Assembly: GCA_007280275.1 (NCBI GenBank)
Contig: QYQB01000123.1
Coordinates: forward strand, 1-47,170
Reading direction: 5' to 3'
Length of the DNA stretch: 47,170 bases
Source: a bacterium
GTDB taxonomy: Bacteria > Bacteroidota > Ignavibacteria > UBA10030
Positions 28,200 through 37,440 of this stretch are shown one piece after another. Within the stretch, counting starts at the first letter, position 1, and each line of letters starts with the position of its first letter. The notes below the pieces were generated by a model. The model was given only the letters and a program-made list of their open reading frames with translations. It had not been told where the DNA came from and made no database searches. Position numbers and translations under genes: made by a program.

Positions 28200-29426
28200 A
28201 TGAGAGCGATCGTTAAACCAAAGCCGAGAGATGGGCAGGCATGGGCATCGGGGCTCCAGATTATCGACAAGCCCGAACCGAGGGTTGAGCAACCAAATGA
28301 TGTGGTTATCCAGGTTGAGGCCGGAGCAATTTGCGGCACGGACGTAGGGATCTACAATTCGAAAGAGTCGCTGCGTGTGCAAATGAGCAGGGCAAAGACG
28401 GACCCAGTCACGGTTGGGCATGAGTTCAGTGGTAGAATTGTCGATGCCGGAAGGCAGGCTCGGAATCACCTGGCCCGCCTCGTTTTTCAGAAATCCAAGA
28501 CGAATGCAAACCTCAGGAAGTTCCTGCATCGAAAAACTGCACGTTCCCTCGCCACGGAGAGCACGTTTCTGAAATTCCTTGGGAAGCAATTCTTCAGCAC
28601 AGCCGAAATGCACGTGACATGCGGAACTTGCTACCAGTGTCGGCAGAGAGAATATCACGTCTGCCGGAACACGATCATCAAGGGCGTTCACGATGACGGC
28701 GCGTGGGCTGCCTTTGTCAAGGTGCCGGCTGAGAACGTTCGCCTCTTCTTCCAACGGGAAATCCCGTATGAAATCATCAGCTTCATGGACGCTCTGGGAA
28801 ACGCCACGCACACCGTCATGGCCGCTCCCGTCAAGGATCGATCAGTGGTAGTTCTGGGATGTGGTGTCCAAGGGCTGATGGCTGTCGCCGTCGCGAAGTG
28901 GGCCGGCGCACGGCGCATTTATGTCACGGATGCGTCGCACGAGGAATTCTCGCATGAAAAGCTCGTCTCCCGCCGTTTTGCGCTCGCCAAGACGTATGGC
29001 GCCGACCACTGTTTCGATATGACTATCGCCGATGATCGTTCAGCATTTGTTGAGACGATCATGAGAGAGACGGACAAAACAGGTGTCGATGCCGCCCTGG
29101 AGATGTCAGGCAGTTATCGTGCCTACGAAGATGCGGCCCGTGTTCTCCGGATGGGGGGCACATTTTCCCTCCTGGGGATCCCGTCAGGGACGATGCAGGT
29201 GGATTTCGCGAAGAATATCATCTTCAGCGGCATTACGGTCCATGGGATCATCGGACGCCGCGTTTTCCAGACTTGGGATCAAATGGAGGAGTTGCTGAAA
29301 GCCGGACTGGCAAAGCAGCTTATGAAGACCGGTTTTGTCACTCACCAGCTCCCGCTTGAGCGCTTCGAAGAGGGCTTTGAAGCGATTCGTTCTGGCGATG
29401 CATACAAGGTTCTGTTCAAACCCTGA
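28200..29426 (+). CDS. Zinc-dependent medium-chain dehydrogenase, L-threonine 3-dehydrogenase-like
   Basis: AICGTDVGIYN, VGHEFSG, structural-zinc CGTCYQCRQREYHVC, LGCGVQGLMAVAVAKWAGARRIYVTD, ALEMSG. About 50-residue atypical segment replaces the usual GDRV region. Confidence 0.88.
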   Translation: MRAIVKPKPRDGQAWASGLQIIDKPEPRVEQPNDVVIQVEAGAICGTDVGIYNSKESLRVQMSRAKTDPVTVGHEFSGRIVDAGRQARNHLARLVFQKSKTNANLRKFLHRKTARSLATESTFLKFLGKQFFSTAEMHVTCGTCYQCRQREYHVCRNTIIKGVHDDGAWAAFVKVPAENVRLFFQREIPYEIISFMDALGNATHTVMAAPVKDRSVVVLGCGVQGLMAVAVAKWAGARRIYVTDASHEEFSHEKLVSRRFALAKTYGADHCFDMTIADDRSAFVETIMRETDKTGVDAALEMSGSYRAYEDAARVLRMGGTFSLLGIPSGTMQVDFAKNIIFSGITVHGIIGRRVFQTWDQMEELLKAGLAKQLMKTGFVTHQLPLERFEEGFEAIRSGDAYKVLFKP

Positions 29427-29467
29427 GAACCAATGGCGAGAACGCATTTTGAGACTGTAAATCGACG

Positions 29468-29848
29468 ATGATCACAGGAGTCGGAACGGACATCGTTGAA
29501 ATTGACCGTTTTAGAAACCTGGAACAGAAGGCGGAGTTCCTGGAGCAGGTTTTCACACACACCGAAATTCATAGCGCACCCAACGGGTCCTCTCAAGACA
29601 CATTCTATGCGACGCTCTTCGCCGTGAAGGAAGCTATTTTGAAGGCGCTGGGATGCGGTCTGCAGCAAGGTTCCGTGTGGCGTGACATTCAAATCTCACA
29701 CGATTGGAGTCCCCATCTGTCCGGTTTCCTGGGGCGACTCGCTGAAGAGAAATCGGTTTCAAAAATCCATGTTTCGCACGCACACGCAGGGAAAAGCGCC
29801 GTTGCCTTCGTTTTGATTGAAACCACCAATGAGGAGAAGATCCTATGA
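29468..29848 (+). CDS. acpS: Holo-[acyl-carrier-protein] synthase
   Basis: MITGVGTDIVEIDRF and LFAVKEAILKALGCG motifs. Confidence 0.92.
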   Translation: MITGVGTDIVEIDRFRNLEQKAEFLEQVFTHTEIHSAPNGSSQDTFYATLFAVKEAILKALGCGLQQGSVWRDIQISHDWSPHLSGFLGRLAEEKSVSKIHVSHAHAGKSAVAFVLIETTNEEKIL

Positions 29849-31545
29849 GCAACATCGGCTCCTATGAGACCAGACTCAGAGACTTCACTTGGAAGATGGC
29901 GGAAGAGGAGTTGGGGTACGGCAAAGACGGAAAATACAATCTCGGCTATTTCTGCAGCGATCGGATCTGTGAAATCGGGAATGGAACAAAAGTCGCGCTC
30001 GTCTGGGAAGGATTCACAGGTGAGGTCAGGAGATATACATACGATGATTTGAGAATCTACAGCAATTCGTTCGCGACGTTGCTCAGGCAGAATGGACTGC
30101 TGCCGGGTGATCGCATCTGCGTGTTTATGGATCGAATCCCCGAGCTGTACATCTCCTTCCTTGGTATTCTCAAGATGGGAGGCATCGTTCAGCCGCTTTT
30201 CTCTGCTTTTGGAGAAGACGCGCTCGCAATGCGTCTCGAAGATGCCAAGACAAAAGCCATTCTGACGACCCGCAAGCATCTTGGCAAGGTGAGGAGGATA
30301 CGATCATCACTGCCGGAGTTGTCATTGGTTATCGTCGTTGATGCGGGCGAGAAGCCGTTGGAACAAGGTGAGATTGCCTTTTCGATGGAAAAGGCCGTGA
30401 AGAACGAGCACATTCAGATCGCTACGGTCGGTCCGGAAACGCCATCCGTGCTTCACTACACTTCAGGGACCACTGGCAGGCCGAAGGGAGCGTTGCATGT
30501 CCACTCCTCTGTTATCGCCCAGGCAATAACGACGAAATGGGTGCTTGACGTTCGCCCTGATGATATCTACTGGTGTACGGCGGATCCCGGCTGGGTGACG
30601 GGCACATCATATGGGATCATCGGCGCTTGGGCTAGCGGTATCACACAGGTTGTCCTGGACGCAGGATTCAGTGCCCATAAGTGGTACGCGTTCATTGAGA
30701 AGCACAGGGTGACGGTATGGTATTCAGCACCCACCGCTATTCGCTTGCTGATGAAGGAGGGTCTTGACCCGGTCAACAAGCATGATCTCTCTTCGCTCCG
30801 ACATCTCGCCAGCGTCGGAGAGCCGTTGAACGCTGAAGCAGTCCTGTGGTCCGAGAAGGCCTACGGGAAGCCGTTCCACGACTCCTATTGGCAGACCGAA
30901 ACAGGATCGATCGTCATTTCGAATTACCCCGGTATGAAGATCAAACCCGGCTCGATGGGTAAGCCCTTTCCGGGGATTACCGCAGCCATCCTCAATCCAA
31001 AGACCTTCGAGCCGATCAACACAGTTGGCACGGTCGGGCTGATCGGGCTGAAGCCAGGATGGCCATCGATGTTTCGGATGTATTGGAACAACAAGGAGAC
31101 ATACGACAAGAAATTCCAAAACGGCTGGTACATTTGTGGAGATCGATCGAGCATAGACAGTGAAGGTTACTTCTGGTTCGTTGGCCGTGACGATGACGTG
31201 ATCAACACGGCGGGACACCTTGTCGGGCCGTTCGAGATCGAGTCGGCGCTTCTGGAACATCCCGCCGTCGCAGAATCTGCCGCGGTGGGCAAACCTGATC
31301 CGATCAATATGGAAGTTGTGAAGGCGTTTATTGCGCTCAAACCCGGGTTCGCAAAGAGCGAGGATCTGAGCATGGAAATCATGAACTACATTCGAAAAAG
31401 ACTTTCACCGCTTGCCATGCCGCAGGAAATCGAATTTGTCGATTCGCTTCCCAAGACCAGAAGCGGCAAGATCATGCGACGGCTGCTGCGGGCGAAGGAA
31501 TGGGGAGAAGAGATAGGGGATATCTCGACGCTTGAAAATGACTGA
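29845..31545 (+). CDS. AMP-forming acyl-CoA/acyl-ACP synthetase, acetyl-CoA synthetase-like
   Basis: LHYTSGTTGRPKGALHVH, YWCTADPGWVTGTSYG, HDSYWQTETG, YICGDRSSID, KTRSGKIMRRLLRA; ATGA overlap with acpS. Confidence 0.93.
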   Translation: MSNIGSYETRLRDFTWKMAEEELGYGKDGKYNLGYFCSDRICEIGNGTKVALVWEGFTGEVRRYTYDDLRIYSNSFATLLRQNGLLPGDRICVFMDRIPELYISFLGILKMGGIVQPLFSAFGEDALAMRLEDAKTKAILTTRKHLGKVRRIRSSLPELSLVIVVDAGEKPLEQGEIAFSMEKAVKNEHIQIATVGPETPSVLHYTSGTTGRPKGALHVHSSVIAQAITTKWVLDVRPDDIYWCTADPGWVTGTSYGIIGAWASGITQVVLDAGFSAHKWYAFIEKHRVTVWYSAPTAIRLLMKEGLDPVNKHDLSSLRHLASVGEPLNAEAVLWSEKAYGKPFHDSYWQTETGSIVISNYPGMKIKPGSMGKPFPGITAAILNPKTFEPINTVGTVGLIGLKPGWPSMFRMYWNNKETYDKKFQNGWYICGDRSSIDSEGYFWFVGRDDDVINTAGHLVGPFEIESALLEHPAVAESAAVGKPDPINMEVVKAFIALKPGFAKSEDLSMEIMNYIRKRLSPLAMPQEIEFVDSLPKTRSGKIMRRLLRAKEWGEEIGDISTLEND

Positions 31546-31583
31546 GGACTAACCAACACATCTCTCTTTACCAGGGAGGAAGC

Positions 31584-31838
31584 ATGACAGAAGACGCTAA
31601 GAAACTGATTATAGAGTATGTCAAGAAGGAATATCTTGACGAGGATTCCGACCAGGTAGTCACTGAAGACACCAAACTCATATCGAGCGGCATCGTGGAT
31701 TCATTCTCGATGGTCTCGTTGAAGATGTTTCTGGAGAAGAAGTTCAAAATCAAGATTCCCGATGAAAAGGCAACACCCGAAGCTTTTGATTCAGTCAACG
31801 ACATTGTCACATTGCTGAGAGAATTCACTCCTCTCTAA
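31584..31838 (+). CDS. Acyl carrier protein
   Basis: 84 aa, acidic; ISSGIVDSFSMVSLKMFLEKKFKIKIPDEK with phosphopantetheine-site DS motif. Confidence 0.92.
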   Translation: MTEDAKKLIIEYVKKEYLDEDSDQVVTEDTKLISSGIVDSFSMVSLKMFLEKKFKIKIPDEKATPEAFDSVNDIVTLLREFTPL

Positions 31839-31848
31839 AGGAGGTTTC

Positions 31849-33096
31849 ATGGCATACGCAGAAAAAGCCAGGAGTCACTACAGCAACGAACTGACTTTGA
31901 TCAAGGAGGCTGGCCTCTTCAAGGAGGAGCGATATATCAAGTCTCCGCAGATGGCAAAGATCAAGGTTGAATTTCCTGCGGGCGCGCCGAGTAAGGAAGT
32001 GCTCAATTTCTGTGCAAACAACTACCTCGGATTGTCGAGCCATCCGGAGGTGGTGGAGGCAGCTCACAAAGGGCTCGATTCGCATGGGTATGGGATGTCC
32101 TCCGTTCGATTCATCTGTGGGACGCAGGATATCCATCGTGAACTTGAAGCGAAGCTGTCCGAATTCCTTGAAACCGAAGACACGGTGCTCTTCCCGTCAT
32201 GCATGGAAGCCAATGCGGGTCTGTTTGAAGTCAGCCTCGACAAGGATGACGCAATGATCTCGGATCGCCTTGTTCACGCTTCGATCGTCGATGGGATGAG
32301 GCTCAGCAAGGCCCAGCTCTATAATTACAAGCACCTCAACATGGATCACCTCGAGGAAAAGCTCCAGGAGACCCAGAGTTGCCGACTACGGATGATTATC
32401 ACCGACGGAGTTTTTTCGATGGATGGCGACATAGCGCCGCTCGAAAAGATCTGCGATCTGGCGGATAAGTACGACGCTATGGTTACGGTGGACGATTCGC
32501 ACTCGACAGGGTTCCTCGGTAAGCACGGGAAGGGAACACATGAGCACTGCGGAGTGTTGGGACGCATCGATGCGATTACGACAACTCTGGGAAAGGCGCT
32601 CGGTGGCGCGGCCGGGGGATGCATAAGCGGCCGGAAAGAAATTGTTGAGCTTTGCCGGCAGCGAGCACGCCCATACCTCTTCTCGAATACAGTGCCCCCC
32701 GTCGTCATCGCCGCATCTATCAAGGTCATTGAGCTGATTTCAAAGTCCACAGACAGGCGCAACAAGCTCGAAGAGAATACAAAGTACTTCCGGGAAAAGA
32801 TGACGCAGGCTGGACTCGATATCAGGCCGGGGGTTCATCCAATTGTTCCTGTCATGCTTTACAACGCAAAGCTGGCTCAGAATGTCGCCCGCGATCTGTA
32901 TGAAGAGGGCATCTACGCGGTCGGATTCTTCTTCCCTGTGGTGCCTCAGGGCCAGGCACGCATTCGAATTCAGATCTCAGCCGACCACGAAAGGGAACAC
33001 CTCGACAAAGCGGTTGCTGCCTTCACGAAGGTTGGTGGCAAGTACAATATTCTGGGCAAGAAGAAGGACGAAGTGATCGCCCTGTACGGGATGTAG
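31849..33096 (+). CDS. Alpha-oxoamine synthase, diverged Kbl-like paralog (PLP)
   Basis: [53 protein letters not shown] (PLP Lys); 10 bp after the ACP gene. Confidence 0.92.
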   Translation: MAYAEKARSHYSNELTLIKEAGLFKEERYIKSPQMAKIKVEFPAGAPSKEVLNFCANNYLGLSSHPEVVEAAHKGLDSHGYGMSSVRFICGTQDIHRELEAKLSEFLETEDTVLFPSCMEANAGLFEVSLDKDDAMISDRLVHASIVDGMRLSKAQLYNYKHLNMDHLEEKLQETQSCRLRMIITDGVFSMDGDIAPLEKICDLADKYDAMVTVDDSHSTGFLGKHGKGTHEHCGVLGRIDAITTTLGKALGGAAGGCISGRKEIVELCRQRARPYLFSNTVPPVVIAASIKVIELISKSTDRRNKLEENTKYFREKMTQAGLDIRPGVHPIVPVMLYNAKLAQNVARDLYEEGIYAVGFFFPVVPQGQARIRIQISADHEREHLDKAVAAFTKVGGKYNILGKKKDEVIALYGM

Positions 33097-33174
33097 AGAT
33101 TGTGAGAGGCGTAACCACCGCGGCGATCAAAAGTTGAACCGGGACAACAAGAAAGGTAGAGGGAACGGCATCCC

Positions 33175-34386
33175 ATGGCAGTTCACGAGCGAGTACGAGA
33201 GTTCTACAACAAAGAGCTGATCGAGCTTCAATATGCTGATCTGTTCAAGGAGGAGCGGTTCATTCATTCTCCCCAAGGTGCCGACATCTCGGTTGAGTAT
33301 CCTCCGAATTCGGACCTTCGTAACGTGATCAACTTCTGTGCAAACAACTACCTGGGTCTTTCCAGCCATCCGGAAGTAATCGCGGCTGCGAAGAATGCAT
33401 TGGAAGAGCGGGGATTTGGATTGGCTTCAGTACGATTTATTTGCGGCACACAGGATTGGCACAAAGAGCTTGAGCGAAAGATCTCAGATTTCCTGGGGAT
33501 GGAGGACGCGATCCTCTACTCGTCCTGCTTCGATGCAAACGGAGGCGTCTTTGAAGCCCTTTTGACGGAGGAGGATGCTCTGATTTCAGACGAGCTCAAC
33601 CATGCATCAATCATCGACGGGATCCGGCTGTGCAAGGCCGAGCGCCATCGGTACAAACATGCTGATATGAGGGATCTCGAGCATCACCTGAAGGAAACCC
33701 AGAACAAGCGCTTCCGGATGATTGTGACCGACGGGGTGTTCTCAATGGATGGAGATGTTGCAAAGCTGGACGAGATCTGCAACCTAGCCGAGGAACATGA
33801 TGCGATACTCATGGTGGACGATTCGCACGCAACGGGCTTTGTGGGGAAAACTGGACGCGGCACACACGAACATCACGATGTGATGGGAAGAGTTGATATC
33901 ATCACAACGACGTTCGGTAAAGCTCTCGGTGGCGCGGCAGGAGGGTGCATCGTTGGTAACAAAGTGTTCATCAATATCCTTCGACAGCGGTCGCGTCCGT
34001 ACCTCTTCTCCAACACGCTGAGTCCTGTGGTGGTCGGAGCGACAATCAAGGCGATCGATTTGCTGAAGGACTCCACGGCGTTGCGCGACAAGCTGGAGCA
34101 GAATGCAGTGTATTTCCGCAAGAAAATCCGTGAAGCGGGCTTCGAGATCAAGGATGGATTCCATCCTATCGTCCCGATCATGCTCCATGATGCCGGGCTC
34201 GTGCAGGCGATGGCTCGTGAGCTGTATGCAGAGGGGATCTACGTCGTAGGATTCTTCTACCCGGTTGTACCAAGAGGAACAGCGAGGATCCGGGTGCAGA
34301 TCTCCGCCGCGCATGAGAAACACCATATTGACACAGCAATTGATGCTTTTGTGAAAGTGGGGAAGAAGCTCGGTGTCTTGAAGTAA
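33175..34386 (+). CDS. kbl: Glycine C-acetyltransferase (2-amino-3-ketobutyrate CoA ligase)
   Basis: Near-canonical Kbl: [88 protein letters not shown]. Confidence 0.95.
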   Translation: MAVHERVREFYNKELIELQYADLFKEERFIHSPQGADISVEYPPNSDLRNVINFCANNYLGLSSHPEVIAAAKNALEERGFGLASVRFICGTQDWHKELERKISDFLGMEDAILYSSCFDANGGVFEALLTEEDALISDELNHASIIDGIRLCKAERHRYKHADMRDLEHHLKETQNKRFRMIVTDGVFSMDGDVAKLDEICNLAEEHDAILMVDDSHATGFVGKTGRGTHEHHDVMGRVDIITTTFGKALGGAAGGCIVGNKVFINILRQRSRPYLFSNTLSPVVVGATIKAIDLLKDSTALRDKLEQNAVYFRKKIREAGFEIKDGFHPIVPIMLHDAGLVQAMARELYAEGIYVVGFFYPVVPRGTARIRVQISAAHEKHHIDTAIDAFVKVGKKLGVLK

Positions 34387-34397
34387 TTTCGCAATGA

Positions 34398-34415
34398 AGC
34401 GGCCTGGCGGCCGCT
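34398..34415. terminator. GC-rich stem-loop between kbl and the membrane acyltransferase (no strong T-tract)
   Basis: AGCGGCC-TGGC-GGCCGCT. Confidence 0.45.
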
Positions 34416-34451
34416 GAAACGTTGATCGGATAACACGGAGATGGATCGAAA

Positions 34452-35588
34452 TTGAAGAACCGTCTTGTCTTTGTGGACTTTCTCAGAGGCTGGGCCACGA
34501 TCGTCATGGTCGAGGTCCATGTCTTCAACGCATTCCTGTTGCCGGATATCAAGAATGCTGCGTGGTTCGGGTGGGTCAACTTTGTCAATGGCCTTGTCGC
34601 GCCGAGCTTCCTCTTCGTCGCCGGATTTGTGTTCGTTGTTGCGAGCGACCGAAAGCTCGAAGAATTCCGAACGTTCGGCAAGGCGTTCTGGCGGCAGCTG
34701 AGCCGGATCTTTCTCATCTGGGTTATCGGGTACGGACTTCATCTTCCCTACTTCTCGCTCACCCGGACTCTGCGTGACTCAACTGCTTCGCAGCTTCTCC
34801 TCTTCAGTCAGTCCGACATTCTCCATTGCATCGCTATCGGCCTTCTCATCGTATTTCTTGGACGTATTGTCATCAAGCGCGATCAGTACTACCAACTCTT
34901 TCTTGTGCTGATTGGCAGTCTCATGGTCTTGATTGCTCCGTTCATCTGGGAAATCGACTTTTCCCGCTTTCTGCCAGGATTCGTGGCGCCGTATTTCAAT
35001 TATCACCACGGCTCTATCTTCCCATTATTCCCCTGGCTTGGGTTCCTGATGTTCGGGGCTGTTGCTGCTTTTGTGCACAAGGAAGCCAGGGTGAACGGGA
35101 CTGAAACCCAATATTTCCAGCGATTGGCTCTTCTGGGGGGCGTACTTCTGGTGGGTGGCACATTTCTGGTCGATCTGCCGTCTAAAATTCCGTTCATGTC
35201 CACGGCCATACGAGCGAATCCTGTCTTCTTTGCATCCAGGCTTGGAATTGTGTTCCTTCTTCTCGTGGCATGTTGGTATTACGCCGAGTGGCGTAAGACG
35301 GAGAGATCGGTTGTGCTCGACGTAAGCAAGGAGTCGTTGTTGGTCTACACCGCGCATCTTCTGGTCATCTATGGCCGGTTTTGGAATGGCAACAGTCCTG
35401 CGCATTCTTATGGAGACTTGTTTTCGATCTCTCAGTCTGTGGTTGCCACAGTGGGGTTGATTCTCCTGATGCTTGTTCTTGCAAAGGGTTGGTCAACGCT
35501 GAAGCAGAAGTCGATGCGGTGGGCTCGATACGTGTCATACGCGACAGGGATTATCCTCTTCATTGTGTTCATCGTACGAGTGTATTGA
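34452..35588 (+). CDS. Heparan-alpha-glucosaminide N-acetyltransferase-like / DUF1624 membrane protein (TTG start)
   Basis: LVFVDFLRGWATIVMVEVHVFNAFL, NGLVAPSFLFVAGFVFV; multiple TM segments. Confidence 0.78.
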   Translation: MKNRLVFVDFLRGWATIVMVEVHVFNAFLLPDIKNAAWFGWVNFVNGLVAPSFLFVAGFVFVVASDRKLEEFRTFGKAFWRQLSRIFLIWVIGYGLHLPYFSLTRTLRDSTASQLLLFSQSDILHCIAIGLLIVFLGRIVIKRDQYYQLFLVLIGSLMVLIAPFIWEIDFSRFLPGFVAPYFNYHHGSIFPLFPWLGFLMFGAVAAFVHKEARVNGTETQYFQRLALLGGVLLVGGTFLVDLPSKIPFMSTAIRANPVFFASRLGIVFLLLVACWYYAEWRKTERSVVLDVSKESLLVYTAHLLVIYGRFWNGNSPAHSYGDLFSISQSVVATVGLILLMLVLAKGWSTLKQKSMRWARYVSYATGIILFIVFIVRVY

Positions 35589-35602
35589 CTGGTTGGGGCT
35601 TG

Positions 35603-35623
35603 CCCCTTTCGAAAAGGGGGTTT
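35603..35623 (+). terminator. Terminator-like hairpin
   Basis: CCCCTTT-CGA-AAAGGGG followed by GTTTC. Confidence 0.5.
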
Positions 35624-35708
35624 CAGAAGAATTTCGATGATTTGCCCTGGACCTCTGTAGAGTATAAAACTGAAACATTGGAATTGTTAACGATAAGGTG
35701 GAGAATCA

Positions 35709-36878
35709 ATGGAACTGCTTTTTGGTGCATGTATCGTGGTGGTGCTCGTGCTCCTTGTGTTCATTGCTGTCCGCTTGAGATCTCCCCAACAGCAGGATAG
35801 CACACAGGCGACGCTTCTCATCCAGCAGCAGATCGATTCCCTTCGCGGAGAAGTCAACCTCAGCCTCAAGAATACATCGGATACGCTGGGGATTTCGCTC
35901 AAAACGACGCAGGACACCCTTTTTCAGAGCCTGAGGAATACTTCTGAGACAATGAGTCAGCAGCTGACGAATGTGACGGCGCAGCTCTCGGGTGTGACTC
36001 AGCAGCTTCAAAACAACACCGGTCAAGTCGGGGCGCGGCTTGACAACGCGGCGAAGGTAATTCAGGACGTTCAGAACAAGCTGGGTGAGCTTGGGCAGGC
36101 AACGAAGGAGATCAAGGAACTCGGCCAAAGCGTGTCGAAACTCGAAGAAATGCTCAAGGCGCCAAAGCTTCGCGGCGGTTTGGGCGAATTGCTCCTGGAA
36201 GACCTGCTCAGGCAGGTGTTGCCAATCAGATCCTTTGAGATGCAGCATCGCTTCAAGAACGGACAGGCGGTCGACGCTGTGATCCTCCTTTCAGGAGGCA
36301 TGGTTCCGGTTGATTCGAAATTCCCTCTTGAGAATTTCCAGAAGATGCTTGATGCGAAGACCGAACAGGAAAAGCGGACCGCTGTAAGAACGTTCCGCTC
36401 GGACGTGAAAAAGCATATTGATGCCATTTCGGAGAAATACATACTTCCTGACGAAGGAACGTTTGATTTTGCGCTCATGTACGTCCCGGCGGAGAACATT
36501 TATTACGAAACGATCATCAAAGATGAATCGGTCGCTGAGGAGGAAGGACTGTATAGTTATGCGATGAAGAAGAGAGTGATTCCCGTCTCTCCGAACAGCT
36601 TCTACGCACATCTGCGGGTCATTGCGATGGGATTCAAGGGGTTGCAGATTGAGAAGAGCGCGAAGGAGATTTTCCAGAGCCTCGAGCGCCTGAGTTCTGA
36701 ACTCCAGAAGTTCTCAGAGACGTTTGAGACGCTGGGGTCTCAGCTCAATAACGCCAAGAACAACTACGACAAAGCTGACAAGCAGCTGAACAACCTGACG
36801 GAGAAGTTCAAGACAATTCAGTCAATTCCGGAATCCGGACCTGCGAAACAACTGGACGCATTCAAAGGACAAAAGTAG
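35709..36878 (+). CDS. rmuC: DNA recombination protein RmuC
   Basis: N-terminal TM, coiled coil, then KLRGGLGELLLEDLLRQVLP, VDSKFPLENFQKML, FALMYVPAENIYYE. Confidence 0.95.
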   Translation: MELLFGACIVVVLVLLVFIAVRLRSPQQQDSTQATLLIQQQIDSLRGEVNLSLKNTSDTLGISLKTTQDTLFQSLRNTSETMSQQLTNVTAQLSGVTQQLQNNTGQVGARLDNAAKVIQDVQNKLGELGQATKEIKELGQSVSKLEEMLKAPKLRGGLGELLLEDLLRQVLPIRSFEMQHRFKNGQAVDAVILLSGGMVPVDSKFPLENFQKMLDAKTEQEKRTAVRTFRSDVKKHIDAISEKYILPDEGTFDFALMYVPAENIYYETIIKDESVAEEEGLYSYAMKKRVIPVSPNSFYAHLRVIAMGFKGLQIEKSAKEIFQSLERLSSELQKFSETFETLGSQLNNAKNNYDKADKQLNNLTEKFKTIQSIPESGPAKQLDAFKGQK

Positions 36879-36904
36879 TGGGGCGGGAGGGGGGAGAAAA
36901 GTGA

Positions 36905-36937
36905 GGAGCAGAGTCCCCTTGACGGGGACTTTGCTCC
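36905..36937. terminator. Bidirectional stem-loop between convergent rmuC and csp
   Basis: GGAGCAGAGTCCCC / GGGGACTTTGCTCC, 14-bp stem with one G-U pair, loop TTGAC. Confidence 0.7.
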
Positions 36938-36947
36938 CTAAAGGGAT

Positions 36948-37151
36948 CTAGACACGAACGATGTTGTACGCGCGTTTTCCTTTTTGCTCGTCCTTGAGCT
37001 CATACTTCACCGTATCGCCTTGAGAAAGAACATCCCGGAAACCAGTATTCTTCACATTGCTCTTGTGAAAGAAAACCTCTTCTCCAGTCTCAGTGACGAT
37101 AAATCCAAAACCCTTCGACACGTTAAAGAACTTTACCGTACCGTTATTCAT
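36948..37151 (-). CDS. Cold-shock-domain protein (diverged RNP2)
   Basis: MNNGTVKFFNVSKGFGFIVTETGEEVFFHKSNVKNTGFRDVLSQGDTVKYELKDEQKGKRAYNIVRV. Confidence 0.92.
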   Translation of the reverse strand: MNNGTVKFFNVSKGFGFIVTETGEEVFFHKSNVKNTGFRDVLSQGDTVKYELKDEQKGKRAYNIVRV

Positions 37152-37191
37152 AGGCAACCGACTTCCCACGTTCGTGAGCGACTGAAAAAGA

Positions 37192-37222
37192 AAACCCCAG
37201 ATGAGAATATCTCACTGGGGTT
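37192..37222 (-). terminator. Terminator of the 37240..37440 csp gene
   Basis: Minus strand AACCCCAGTGAGATATTCTCATCTGGGGTTTTCTTTTTC. Confidence 0.75.
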
Positions 37223-37239
37223 GTATCGAACAGACGAAC

Positions 37240-37440
37240 TTAGACCTTCTCTACGTTTGCGGCTTGCAGACCCTTCGGTCCTTGCTGGACATCGAATTGA
37301 ACTTGGTCACCCTCGTTCAAGGTACGGTAGCCATCACCACGGATCGCCTTAAAATGGACGAATACGTCTTCGCCGTTTTGACGAGTGATAAAGCCAAAAC
37401 CCTTGGCTCCATTGAACCATTTGACTGTTCCTTTTTCCAT
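37240..37440 (-). CDS. Cold shock protein, CspA family
   Basis: [66 protein letters not shown]. Confidence 0.97.
   Translation of the reverse strand: MEKGTVKWFNGAKGFGFITRQNGEDVFVHFKAIRGDGYRTLNEGDQVQFDVQQGPKGLQAANVEKV

Noticed and set aside
28089-28811. 240-aa minus-strand ORF overlapping the MDR insertion (…LPEVCIRLGFLKNEAGQVIPSLPSG…)
   Set aside because: Considered as evidence for an inserted mobile element, but the plus-strand frame is continuous with the MDR and has ordinary codon use; no terminal repeats or target duplication seen.
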